Origin: Pomacea canaliculata
Taxonomy: Eukaryota; Mollusca; Gastropoda; Architaenioglossa; Ampullariidae
NCBI RefSeq assembly: GCF_003073045.1
Contig: NC_037593.1
Span: 11,146,735-11,210,734 of the forward strand
Length of the DNA: 64,000 bases
Direction of reading: 5' to 3'
Position 1 is the stretch's first letter, and each line of letters begins with the position of its first letter. The notes beneath the pieces are model-generated. The model saw only the letters and a list, made by a program, of their open reading frames with translations, ran no database searches and was not told the DNA's origin. Position numbers and translations under genes: made by a program. This document shows positions 17,556-31,612 of this stretch, piece after piece.

Positions 17556-20500
17556 TTAGAAATGGATACACTCATTACTAGCATCCGGGTGCATTATGTC
17601 CAGTCTGAATAAATTAGCTTGGATCGTGTAAGCCAGACGCACCGGGTCATTAGTTGATGGCCATGAAACACGACGACAGCGTTGTCTCTGTGTCCCGAGT
17701 TCTTTCTGGTGGGGCTTGGCGATGGTGGAGGGGCTTAACCCTGGAGTCGACATCCCAGGGTCGTTACCAACAGAAGAACGTTTATCAGTAGTCCAGCTTC
17801 CGTTGGAGGACTCCTGGCACTGAACTCCCTTGTCGGAGGTGACAGGGTTAGGACAGCTTTGAGTTCGAGACGCTTGTTGTCTTCCCTCGTTCAGAGGCCA
17901 CTCTCCGACTGAGTCATGGACGATGCCAGAATCCGAGGTCAGTGACCCGTGACGGTCTGGGGTGTTCTGCCTTGTTACCTGGTCTCTGGGAGGCAGAGTG
18001 TAGGTGGTGATGTGGAAAGTTTTGATGCCCAGCACTCCGCTTTTATTTTTACACACCTTGCGGTACTGGATGTACGTTAGTAGCTGAAACACGCATGCGA
18101 ACAGCAATGGTCAAACATAGCACAGACTAACATAAAATGCGGAAATATATTTAAATTCAAACGACAAAGATCTGTCTAGTCCCTTCTGGCATATGCCAGG
18201 TTGTATTTGAATTATTCTTAAGTTATTTTGGAAAAAAATCACAACAGTAGCACGTGAATGTTTTGTACTAATTGTTGAGATGATTATTGTGATACTACTG
18301 CTACTACTACTACTACTTCTTTTGCATTAAACAAGTATTAAAGAGCGTATTTGACTAATTAAAAACAGTGTAATATTAAACGACACTGATGCAAAATACA
18401 AGAAAAACGTGACACAAATAGAGATATAAGTAAAAAAGAAAGAAAAACAGAAGAATGAAAGAGATAATGAGATAAAAAGAAAGATATAATAATAACGAAA
18501 GAAAGCGACAGAAAGAGAGATACAAAAAATAAAGATGAAACGAATAAACAAAATGATGGAAAGGACGAAAGAAAAAGGAACGAAAGAAAACTAAAAAGAA
18601 TAAAAAAAGACATTCTAAACAAGACTAATCATATCTAGGAGTCATCGTAAGGAGCAGTATAACACGGACGAGGACTGCAAGGCACGCTCCTTAGTAACAA
18701 GGAATGGGTTTCACTTCGGCTGCTGATAAAACCAATTACAAACGTGCAGTCTCCTCCTTCTCCTCATCATCATTACACCAACAATAATAGACCAATAAAC
18801 AAAAAACAAAGAAACCAATGGAAAATTTCCAAAGAAGCAGAACCTTAGGAACAAAGATGAAGCACTGGGTGAGCGTTGTGGCGGCGAAGACGATGACGGA
18901 CTGGATGAGAAAGTTGACGTGAGGAGGCTGGGTAGTGGTCAGCGTGAAGATGATGCCCAGACTGCCCAGCACCACCACGTTGTAGATGCACATGCCGATC
19001 CAGCGGGAGTCGTTCAGCTCCGGGATGGACGTCTACGAGTGAAGGACAGACTTAGGGTACAGGCCCCGTATGCAAGAAACACCGTTAGCCAATCGTAGCG
19101 ATAGAGCCTTTCGGTCCGAAAGCTATAGCAGCGATAGTCTCCCAACTAACGTGGTAAGCAGGGACACACCGATAGAGCTCCACTAGCTTTCGGCGCGGGA
19201 AGGCCGTTCTATAAATAGCTTCCGGGTAGGCCCAATTTTCATGCGCTACTGCGCATGTATTTGTTTTAAAAGTAGCGTTTACTTTTTCTCCCTGACGATG
19301 TCCTAGTTGCAGAAAAACGGGAAACGAAACGTATGCGAAAAGCCAATTTCAGTGACATGGAAATAAAAATTTTGTTAGAGGAGATATCCATGGAAGACAA
19401 AATTCTTTCCAGCTGCTTCTCCAACAAAAGAACGATACCCCCCCCCCCCAAAAAAAAAAAACAAAAAAAAACCCACCAAACAAACAAAACAAACAAAAAA
19501 AAAAAAAAGAAATTTGGAAAAAAAAATCGCGGCCAAGGTGTTGGCAAGCAGGGTGGCTGTTCTGTACCAGAAATAAAAGATAAATAGATCTACAAAATAG
19601 ACAATGCTTCAAAAAAAAAGCGTTAAGTAGCGTGAAGTTGGAGTGCGCGGCGTGATACTCATTACATTATTGTAGTATATATTGTTATATGATACGTGGC
19701 ACTACATGGCATCGCTCGGAATTGCTATTATTACTAGGCATGGCATCACACAATGTTACACGGCACTACATTGTTTTTGCACTACACTATATTGCATTAC
19801 ACACCATAATATTACATGAACAATCGTAACATTGGTTAAGATAAGGTGAAAATTTATGGCAAGCAGCCATTGCTGTGTGTCTTAACTATCTATCTATCTA
19901 TTCCTCTTTGTGCATCAGGTTGCACATAAGGCCTCAACCAGAGTCCGCCACCGATGTCGATCGGCTGAAACCCGCTCTAGGTGACCCCATGTCCAGCCCT
20001 TTCCTTTCATCTCCCTTTCCACTGTTCTTCTCCAAGTTTCCTTTGGGCGGCCTCGTTTTCTTCGGCCGTCTGGAGTCCATCGTAGGGCGACTCTGGAAAG
20101 GTCTGCTGTCTGCTGGCGGAGCACATGTCCAATCCATCGCCAACGCCTTCGTTGAACCTGCGTGGTGATGGACTCGGTTTCACTTCTTCGGTGGAGTTCT
20201 TCGTTGGTGATGGTGTTTGGCCAAAAGATGTTAAGTATGCGCCTGAGGCATCTGTTTTGGAAGACGTCAAGCTTGTTACTGATGGTTTTGGTCATCTTCC
20301 AAGATTCTGATCCGTAAAGGAGGGTGCTGATCACATTTGACTTGAAGATTCTCAGCTTGATCTTCTGGCTGATGTTTTTTGCCTTCCATGTGCTCCTGAG
20401 TGAGGCAAAGGCCTGACTGGCTTTCGCCAGTCGGGCTCGAATCTCCACCTCCGCATCCCCGGTGTTTGACATTTTGGACCCAAGATAGGTGAAACTGTCA

Positions 20501-23500
20501 ACTTCCTCAATCTCTTCTCCATTTAGTTTGATGCTGTCTTGGACTCTGGCGTTCACTCTCATACTGTTAGTCTTTTTTGTGCTGACCTTCAACCCAAGGT
20601 TTCCAGCTGTTTCTGAGAAGGCCTTTGTTTTTTCCTGCATGTCTTGGTGGCGGTGTGACAGCAGGGCAATGTCATCAGCAAAGTCCAAGTCTTCCAGTGC
20701 GTTGTTGCTGTCATAGTCATGGTCCATCTGAGCCCTCTCCTCTCGCTGTCGGTGGAAGTCTTCATGATCCAGTCCATGGCCAGGATGAAGAGGAACGGCG
20801 ACAGAATGCAGCCCTGCTTCACCCCGGTACTGACGTTGAAGGGTCTGTGAGCTCCGTGTCACAGACAACCTGGGATTTGAAATCGCTGTACAGCATTGCA
20901 ATGACCTGAACAAGTTTTGCAGGGACTCCGTAATGCCTCAGGATCTTCCATAAGGACTCGCGGTGGATGCTGTCAAAAGCCTTCTCCAGGTCGATGAAAT
21001 TGATGTACAGCGGTGTGTTCCATTCGTTGCTCTGCTCCAGAATCTGTCGCAGAATGAAGATGTGTTCGGAGCAGGATCGCCCAGGGCGAAATCCTGCTTG
21101 CTGTGGTCGGAGGTCTTCTCAAGAGTTGCCGTCAGTCTTGACAAAACAATCTTGCTGAAGACCTTGCTGGTGAGGGAAAGAAGTGTTATGCCCCTCCAAT
21201 TATTGCAGTCTCCAAGATCTCCTTTCTTGGGTAACTTGAAGATGAGCCCTGTCTTCCACGCAACAGGGACCTGCCCTGATTCCCAAATTTGCCTGAAGAT
21301 TTCAGTCAGCTTGGGAGCTGTCACATTCACGTCTGCTTTCAACATCTCTGCTGTTATTCCATCTGCCCCTGGTGCTTTGCCGCTCTTCATTGTCTTGACT
21401 GCTGCTGTCACTTCTTCCAGGCTTGGTGGGTCTGTGCAGATGTCAAGGTCTATAGCTGCTGGCTGGATGTCTGCAAGCTGAGGGGGATCTGGTCTGTTCA
21501 GAACCGACTCAAAATGCTCCCTCCAGCGCTGTAGTTTTCCTGCCTCTCCCTCAACGACATTACCGTTCACGTCTTTCACTGGCACATCACTGTTCTTAAA
21601 CCCGTTGTTTAGCTGTTTGTTTATCTTGTACAGTGTCTTCAGGTCATTTTTACTTGCTGCATTTTCTGCTTCATCTGCCAGTTTCTCTATGTGATATCTT
21701 TTGTCGGTTCTTGTCATCCTCTTTACCTCTTTGTTCAGTTTTGCATATCTTTGTCTGTGTTGTTCCTTCAGGCGTTCAGATCTGGTGCTGTTGATTCTTT
21801 GTTTGGCTAACTTTCTCTCTTCTATCTTCCTCCATGTCTCTTCTCTGATCCACTGTTCTTTCTTTTTCCGTTGGAAGCCCAGTATTTTCTCTCCTGATTC
21901 CTGTAAGACTCGATTGAAGTCGTCTAAGGTCATCTCTTGTTGGTCTCCTAGTGCCTGGAACCTGTTCTTTACTTCCATAGCAAAGGCCCTTTCGGTGGCT
22001 GGATTTTTTAGTTTGCCGGAGTCCACTCTCTGCTGACGTGCCTGTTTTCCTCGTGATCGACGCAGCTTCAGAGAAACTGTGGCTATCACAAGAGTGTGGT
22101 CACTGGCAATGTCTGCTCCTCTGTAGGCTCTAACATCTTGAAGTGAGCTCCTCCATTTTCGGTTGATGATGACATGTCTATCTGGTTCTTTGTGATCCCA
22201 TCTGGTGATGTCCATGTTGCCTTGTGGATGTCTTTGTGTGGGAAGAGTGTGCCTCCAATCAGTAGGTTGTTTTCTTCACAAAAGTCTGCCAGTCTCTCTC
22301 CGTTGTCATTGATGGTTCCGATTCCATGTTTGCCCATGACATGCTCCCTGCAGGTGTTGTCACTTCCCACCTTGGCATTGAGATCGCCGATGATGAGCAA
22401 CATGTCGTGGGCTGGAACGCTTTCTGAGGCTGCCTGGAGCTGATCGTAAAAAGCATCCTTGTCTTCTGCCTCAGAGTCATTTGTTGGTGCATAGCAGGCT
22501 AGCACTGTCAGCTTGGTGTACTTGAATGGAATCTTGCTCTCAAAAGCCTGGGTCCATAAGGCTTCCATTCCAGCAGTGCCTTTTCCGTTTTCTTGTTGAG
22601 GAGTAGAGCTACTCCTTCAGAGTGCTGAGCGTCTGATCTTCCTGAGAACAAGATGGTATGTCCTGACGCTAGTCTCCTCTTTCCCGTGCCGGTCCATCTG
22701 ACCTCACTGACTCCCAGGATGTCCAAGTTGTAGTTGTCAAACTCCTTGACTAATTGGAGCATCCTGCCAGTCTGGTACAAGGTCTGGACGTTCCAGCACC
22801 CCACCCTCAACTTCTGCCTCGGCTTCAGTAAATCCACTGTCGGGGCGCCAGCTCCCTGTCGGTTTGGCTGTCGTCCGTCATTAGTCCAGTCTCCTGGTGT
22901 GCTTCATTACCTTCGCCATCTGTGACGAGTTCTCTGGTTTTAGTTTCTGTAACAGGATTTTTTTTACATGGTGGGGTTGTTAGCCCTACCACAACCTATT
23001 TTACCTCTAGGTGAGGTGTCCACCTTAGTCGCCTCTTACGACATGCCTGGCTGGATGGCAGGGACCCTATTCTTGCAATGCTTGCTAGGCAAGCATACCC
23101 CGGGGTCCCACAGGGGACATGTGTGTCTTAACAGTCCACAGAAAACATGCCGAATCGTGACATTTTTATTCGACTTCAAATCCCTTTACTGCTTCTTGCT
23201 TTCTGTTTTTAATCTTTTTACCCCAGGACTTATAAGGGTAAAATATCACCTGACCATTGGGCAGGGAGTGAGGTGGTAAAGATTGCACTTACCCTGGGGG
23301 AACTTTTTTGTGAGAAAGAATATATATCCTTTCCCTCCCCAAACGCTTCTAGGAATCAGGTTTTCATTCAACACGAGAATCACCTCTATGGAAGCGAAGC
23401 ACATCCGGGTTAAGATGTCAGTTCTGTAATTACCCGGATATCTGTTTCTAGTATATAAATTAAATGGACAACCAACTAACGAACATAAAGATAAGTTAAG

Positions 23501-26500
23501 TAAACCCCACCAAAAAAAAATTGAAATGAGAGAATGATAACGCCACCTTGCGGGTCTGCCAAGCCAGAAAGACCCCAAAGAGGATGAGAAGAGCCTGCAG
23601 GGAAAGTATGGCGGCAGTAAACTGTTCCATGTACAGCGAGCGACACACCAGGCTCTGCTCCTGCACCGCGTACTCGCCTACGTCGATCTGCGCCACACAG
23701 AACGAGATCCGCACTGAAAGGAAACTTAGACAGGTGTTATTGAAAGAAGCTAATAAAAATAATCATCATCCTCCACCATCACCCATCATCCATCCATCAT
23801 CATCCGTCCATCATCATCCCATCCATCCATCCAACCATCCTCATCCTCATCATCAAGATAACAACAAATTAGCTCCAAAAGGAATGTTAGCTTTCACGCC
23901 AAGCTGTTCGTTCATTTGTTCGTTCATCATCTCTTCAAATGAACCAGCAGCCACCGCGGCCTCTCCATGTAACGATCACCCACTGGGTTGCCGACGTCCA
24001 CGGGGACCACGGTGATGTGGTCCAAGACAGTTCTCAGAACGAGCACGCCCAAGTTCACCACCACCAGCGCTCCCACGGTCAGGAACAGACGGCTGTCGCG
24101 CAGCACCTGCCATGAACAATGAGACGAGACCTGTGTCATACTAGTGCCTGAGCTGTGCCTTCAGACCTCTCATTACGAGTAAATTACATGGTGTAACAGG
24201 TATCAGGTGTAACGGGTGTATAGGTGACAGGCGCGTGCATAAAACGTATGCAACACTGCAGTAAGGAAAAATGAAAAAGAAAAGCAGATAAGCAAGGAAC
24301 GAAAAAAAAAAAATGCAGTGGAGTGCAGAGTCTGTGAGTCGCAAGTTGACTTTTGCCCGCGAAAAATATAAAGATCGAGGGAACAGAGGACGATTTTTCG
24401 ATCTTTTTAATTAAAGAGTTTGCTGCAGGAGGTGCTGGGCGTTGCTGTAGTCATCAGCTACAAGACGAGGCCGAGGAGATTACGTCATGTTCTATTTTTA
24501 ACCCGCACCCGGCAACCTTCCGCCATTTTGACACCTATGATTTTTTCTGGTTGTTGCCTACCCTCCCTTCTTCAACCTCCCCCCGTAGTTAGCCGTTTCT
24601 TCAGTTGTTCTCTCTTCTCTTAATATAAAAGGATGCTTGTTCTTGCCTACCGATTCCTTTACTCTAGAGAAGGTTCTGGTTTGGAAGAACTGACAGCTTT
24701 TCTTTTAGGGGACTTGCAGAGGGTGAGCTTTTAGGAAATATTTTCTTCTGGAAGACATTTTATTTGTTCACTGACACTTGGCTGCTGGGTGCATTACAGG
24801 GGGTGTAGCAAGGGCAGAAAAGTCGAATAATGTGCGGTTTGAAGTACTACAAACGGCTGGCAGCGTGACCCCTACTAATGAGTGCTTACCTTTGACTTGA
24901 GTCTGACACTGGCGGTCATGATCTCATAAACCCGCCATGTCTTGGCGAAGAGGGCTCCATAGGCAAGGGAGAAACCGAGGATGAGAAAATACTGCCGCAG
25001 CTGAAACCGTGCAACGCATTACACAGGACTGAAATATCGGTTAAAACGCACGCGCGCACACACACAGACGCTCACGCACAGGTGAATTTTGTAAATCTTT
25101 AAGGTCTTTGATGCCATTCGGTACCTTTAGTAGCGAGAGATTCCAAAGACAGATGACTGAATGAATAAAGAACAAAAGGAGGAGCACACATTGATTGATT
25201 GATCGAAGGCATAACCACCGCTTACGTAGCAAAGGACACGCAGTCCTTCGGCGTTGATGTCCTCCATACCGATGGTGCAGTAGACGAGGAGGCAGCCCGC
25301 CAGGATGAGGTTATTGATGTTTGGGGACGACATTTTGATGAGTCTGCCGACAGCCAGCGGACACTAAGCAAGCTACACACTGAGACATTCATCGTCGTCT
25401 CCACATACCTGTCGGGAACATCTGTGCCTACCTTGGTGCCTCTTGAACTTACAAAATGATGTGAAGTACCTTATAGACCCCACCAAGTAAACTACCCAAG
25501 CTGGACAGAATCTATACCGACCCACCAGTTACACAACATATAACAGAAAACAGAAGATATATTGGTTTTGAAGAAGTGCCCCTAACGCAAGCAGATTTCT
25601 AAAAGTCCTTGCTAACAGGATGAACATGGGTTAGCTTTGACTAAGTCTGGAAAAATATTTAAGCGATAGTTGTATAAACACTTTGCCTACCCATATCGTG
25701 TCCATATTTTTCTCCGGTTAATAAAAGAACACTCGATACACAAGAACAACGTGGGTATCACTCCAGCCACGTCAGATTTTGTTAGCGCATGCACCCTGAT
25801 TTAACCAATTCAGATCGAACTCTATCAGTAAATAAACTAATTTTCTATCAACTTATAATTATGTTTCTATAAATGTCTGTTAAACTGCTACTTTTAAAAC
25901 GTACAACTGTGTTAGTCAGATCCGTACATACGCAAACCACATTTCGCACTAAATGGAGGAAGTGTGGGAGAGATAATGAAAATGGTTTGAATTGGGAGAG
26001 GCGAAGAAGGCAACCAGAATACCCAGATAAAACACCAGATGGCCACCCTTGAGAACAGATGTTACAGTTAGTGATGTTCTTGTATTCCGAGATTAGATCC
26101 TCACTACACCGCCCTTCCACCCTTTGACCATACCTTCTCCCCCTACCCCCGGTCCCCCACCCTATCTTTTCCTTCGGCAGTGCTACCCGTTCAAAGCTTC
26201 ACCTTCCGACATCTGTTCCACTCGTCTGTCCACACCGCACGTCATCAGGTGCAACCTTGGGGAGGGGAAAGGTAAACACACACGCACGTGTCACGCAGGC
26301 TCGACAGGTGGTTGTCATGGTCATGACCGGCGTTTTGCACGTGAGAACCGTTGCGCTGCCAGTCTTAATATTTTGATATTGCATTGATGATTTGATATTG
26401 CGGTAGCTTTACTAATAATGCAGAAATTAACAGACTTGGGGTATGTGTATCAATGCCAACATGCCTGTTTAGATGTCGCACTGGGTGTTATGGCACAGTG

Positions 26501-29372
26501 CGGACAGCAGTCTCATCACCTAGGTGTTAACGTCTTGAAGGGGTTTACGTTGCCACTGGCATGTAAGGTAAGCTGCTCTGACGTCACCTACCTGACTTTC
26601 CGGCAGATGAGGTTGAAGGCGAGAAACATAAAAGACAGAAGGATCCCCGCCGCTGCCATCGAACTCAAACCGATGTATAGTTGCCTTGGCAACGGCTTCC
26701 ACATGTAGTTCGTGCGTTTGTATGAATAAGGTACTTTACCTGCAAGGAAAACATAAAAACGAACAAATAAAATATTGAAAAAATCTACTTTACATTTATG
26801 GGCATAATAAACTAATGACGGTTGCACAAAAGACCTGTTAAATCACTCAGAAAATGTCGGAAGTGTATAAAAGTGTCTGTGAAAAAGGTGAATGAATTCA
26901 ATTTCATGTAAGGGCGCGGTGTTGCTAAGGGATGTTGTTATATCCTGATCATGATTTTGTCCGAAAACTAGATGACAAATCTCCGACATACTTGTAATAA
27001 AGGGGAAAGGTCTTCAAATATTTTGAACAGCAAAATCAATCAAGAAAAACAGATCGAGAATCCAAAATTCGATTATTATCTAAATGCACATCTATGCCAG
27101 TTGCACATACACTTATCAGAAAAATCGAACTCCTAACAAGACACCAATTATCAAGAAATCTCACATAAAATGTTCCACAGAATTATTTAAAAAAAAAACC
27201 CTTCAAATGAGAACCAAGATTTCAAAAGATTAAAAATCCATTTTGATGCAAAGGTGATCCTTTCTTCTTAATACGCTTACTATTCACTTTGGTTTTAAAG
27301 AACTTGCACAATTTCAATACATATTTGAAAAGAAATTCGTAACTAAGAGCCTTCAGTTTGAGGGAACAAAGAAAAGAACTTTCCGTTATGATATTTCTTA
27401 CTATGTTTTCACAAAATATTTAAGCTTGAAGTAATTATTTGCGGTACCACAATATTTATTCATGCATACACTGAGCTTTTACTTGCGAAAACTATAGTTT
27501 TTTTTCTGTAACCTGCCTTCGTTTCTAGGGATTTTCCTAGACGATAAAATATACATTTATACCCGATTTGTTCTACAATAAAAGTTAACAGCAATAGAAA
27601 TCGGCAGGAAATTGAAGCTGGCTTTAGTGTCTTTGATTTCACCAACTCCCATCAAACAGCTTCACTTAAAGAAAGGATCCATTAAGGCCTCTTCACTTTA
27701 TGGCAGTTCATCGATATTCTGGTTAGTGTTCAGGACTAATAGCACTATAAAACCCTTCTTGAGTGCGATTTCTCGAATGAAAGACCCCGGGACTAGCAGC
27801 AATGGTCGACAACAAAACTGGAACAAGACCATTGGAGAGAAAAATCAATCAGTGTAACGAGAGCAGTAAATGTACAAAACTTTCCCTTTGCTGAGTTTCT
27901 TCCTGCTTGGATTAGAGAAACGTTCAGCACAGGTAGAAGTCACAGGTGTGTTTCCTTCCTCTCTTCATTGGTATCATTACTCGTGCAGAGCTCCTTCATC
28001 CCAGCTGTACACACTTCGGACAAGCACTCATTCTCTCGTTCACGTGCAAACACGTGTGCACGCTCTCTCTCTCTCTCTCTCTCAACTACACGTATGCACG
28101 CAGATGTACACCTTTATTCACAAGCACCAGATAATGATGGCTGCACTTGTTTCCTCCATCGTGTACTCATTGTGTTACTTCGATTACCATCACCTCCACC
28201 TACTCACGCACGCATTCATGCATGCACACGAGCTCAAGCACACACACACAGAGGAGATAAGAGAGTGGGCGGGAGAAGGCCATAATTATAGATGCTAATT
28301 TCCGTCCTTTGCCATTTCCACAAAAAAGTTACCTACCGTCTCTCCACCGGATGTTGGCATCAATCCAGACCATTTTCTCCGGACACCCGTTATACATGCC
28401 CACCTCCGCAGTGCTGCAACCTACAACAACCCGCTTCGTAAAATGTGTTTGCAAACTCTAAACCAAAATCTTTGCAGTTAAAAGGTTTTAGCTTTACACA
28501 TGATGTTGACATGGTTTTCAGGCTAATGATGACAGGGTGCCATCAGGGACAGGATAATTCACAACTTCATGCTAAATAAAGAGATTTTCAAAGTTAAACA
28601 AAATGTGAGTTAGTCATACAGCTCGAATATAAAACAAAAAAATGTGAGTGTATGCGTATATATAATATATGTCTGTGCGCGCGTGCGTGCATGTTTGTGT
28701 GTATTTCTTTGTGAATTTACTCTCTCTGCCTCTCCTAAATCTCCTTTATGAGCTCAGCTCACTGTCTAACGAAGTTTATCTTTAGTTCAAATTACTAGAT
28801 TGTGTACTAGATACCCTTCTACCAATAGTACCATGCGCAGAAAAAAAGGTCAAACCGGTAAGTCCCAAATGTTCCCGGGTAGGACTAATTAACATATGAT
28901 CTCAGCTCTCCCATTGGTTGTATCCTTGACATTGTACATTTCTGATGTCAGTGAGACTAACCTCTTTCTGCTTACTTGATACCCGTATCTTGCGAACGGA
29001 AAGGGTGCTGTTAGCTCTGGATCTGCTTAATAGCTTGGTATCGAGCTCAACCCAGTGAGTCATTCAAATCCACCCAGGGTGAATCAAACAATATGGAATA
29101 ATCCCGTTAGCCCTTCTCACCTTCTGACCACGTGCTCTGACACGTTTCCTTGGACCACACGATTTCCGCCGGGCAGTCGTCGTAAACAGCAATCTTCACA
29201 AAGGTGCCATCTGCCACAGAGCAAGGACATTAACTGTGAGTCACTCTTGTTTCCGAGGGTAGCTTCAAGGTAGGCTGTAGTGACACCTTTTTTCGTGACA
29301 ACGGGTGCTAGTCTTATTAAAATGCTGCTGTAAGGTTGAAAAATTTTATCAGAGGGTAGCGATCATCATCAT

Positions 29373-29417
<45 letters not shown>

Positions 29418-31570
29418 CCACCATCATCATTGCAGCACTCTTGCTCCTTCTATCATTCTAAGACATGCACATGTATCGGCAAACAAAGTTATTCATCCAT
29501 CTCTAAATGTTCATCAACAAACTTGGATGATTTGGACGATTTGTTATTATTTATTTATAGATTTATTGTTCATTACATTGCTAATAGATAAATAGCATGA
29601 AAGAATGTCTGACATAAATTACTTGATTACCACCTAATCATTACGCATACAGCCACACAAGAAGACAGGGAAGACAGCAAGACATGAAGACTCGGGTGGT
29701 TCTCTTACTTTCGTAATGAGAGTTGCGCTGGAACTGCCGGACCACTATCGTAGACATGCTGTCGCCCGAGCTGGAGAAGGAGATGTTTCCCGTGATGCCC
29801 TTGAATGATGTGTTCTTCATGTTGTGGAAAATGAGCTGCGCCATGGCCTCGTTCTCGTAGGTGAACTCCTCCAGACGGTGACCTCGACCTACGAGATGAC
29901 AGAGGAAGAGAAGAGAGGAACTAGCGGGACATGACCAACACATTCCTGATGTTTAATCCTGGCTTTGGCACATTTTTCAAACAGAGATAAAGAATGACAG
30001 GCTATAATGACAATAATTTAATTCTCATATCAACTAAACGGTTTGACGAAGTAAATTTACAACAACAATTAATTAAGTTATCTATGATTCTCTGGGGTTC
30101 AGGATGTGATTTAAACTTTAGGCGTGCAAGTCCATCCGGTTTGTTTTGAAGATCGATCTGCAGATTAAAAGGAAGCCCCTATCTCTCCTAACAGCAGCCT
30201 ACGAACAAACGATCCATCAGAAGCCATGACTGAAAACTGTTTCCTTGGTTACAGGTTCTCTTGACCTCTCGCGCTGCGCGTGCATATTACACAATAAACC
30301 ATCTACCGCACCTCCACCCACACTTGAACATGACACAAAAATATCACAGAGAGAGAGAGAGCGAGAGAGACGAGAGAGAGAGAACGCAAGTGCAAACACA
30401 CCTATTCACACAGGTGAACAGATATATGTGACCGCACGTGCAGAAGCAATCCGTCCGCTCCCTCTGCTGTTTAGTGATTTGTCATTTTTCTTTCTCTCAA
30501 TTTTCCTTCATGTCTTAACTTTCTTTATTACCTTCAGGTCCTGTCTTGGTGCCACTAGCAAGAGTATTTTTGAAAATACTTATTGCATACACATGAGCGC
30601 CATTTTCGCTTGGAAGCCATTGCTCTAACTACAGACTACCGCTTCCCCAGCCAATGAAACCATTATAAATATTACAGTTAAAGTAATTTAAAATAAGAAA
30701 TAGTCAAGGAAAAATAAAGCGCGAGAGGGGAAAGGCCATGTGAGAAAATACGAGCCATTAAAGTGTACCTTCAGCAAGGAGGTCAGTAAGTGTCCCGTTG
30801 AGGGCCAAAGCCACGGCCCACATAGCATCGTAGGCCAACGGAGCTCGATTGGAACCCGACAGGCTGGCATGCAGGTCACACTGACAGTCGTCCATCCATG
30901 CATCCTGGCGGAGTCTGTGGAAATGAGCGCAGAAGCGGCAATCAAACTCCGAGGTCGGCCAGCCGCTGATGGTGTCATTCATGGCCTCGTTGATGTCCAC
31001 GTTCACGCTGGTCACTGAGAAGTACCCGTCGATGACCTAGGAGAAGAGATCGAAGTATGGGAGGGGAGGGGAGAGGAGGGAGAGGTGACAGTAGGCTTGG
31101 TTGTAAACTGTGGAGAGGTCTGTAATCACTTTTCTATCCCCTACACTTACAATAACGATTACGATTGCGATTATGCACTCATAACCAGCCAGTTAATACC
31201 GTTTCTCCTCTGACGAGTGGATCAGTCACTGATCTGTTATTATCCTCCGCTGTTTGAATAGATTGGTTATTATTGATGTTTTCGTGGCTATTATAATTGA
31301 TGAGCTTTTTCCAGTGTCCAATTTCCCTGAGGATCAATATTGTTATTGTCATTCTCATAGTAAAATCCTTTCTCTGGAGTAAACAAAAGACTCGAAACTT
31401 ACCTGCAAAATTTCGTCCACCGTACAGTTGACGTCTCTCCTGAGATACCATTTTCTGTCATAGAAGCCTGGGAAAATCCACACGATGTGAGGTCCATAGT
31501 ATTCGATGTTAAACGCCTGTCGATAGAAACCAACCAGTTGGCTGATGTCAATCACATTTTCGAGTTCGAG

Positions 31571-31612
<42 letters not shown>

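Larger units (their letters stand above)
18845..23546. other. intron 15 of the GABA-B receptor gene
   Basis: This 4.7-kb intron contains the LINE (19887-23119). Near 19057-19230 there is a foldback stretch with repeated CGATAGAG and CTTTCGG segments, whose start (GGCCCCGTATGCA) resembles the terminus of the MITE-like element at 36389. An A-rich run lies at about 19441-19510. Confidence 0.6.

Noticed and set aside
19333-19587. 84-codon lysine-rich frame and its antisense
   Set aside because: Produced by an A/C-homopolymer stretch in an intron.
20963-22568. Several plus-strand open frames of 60-170 codons
   Set aside because: They are antisense shadows of the LINE endonuclease/reverse transcriptase.
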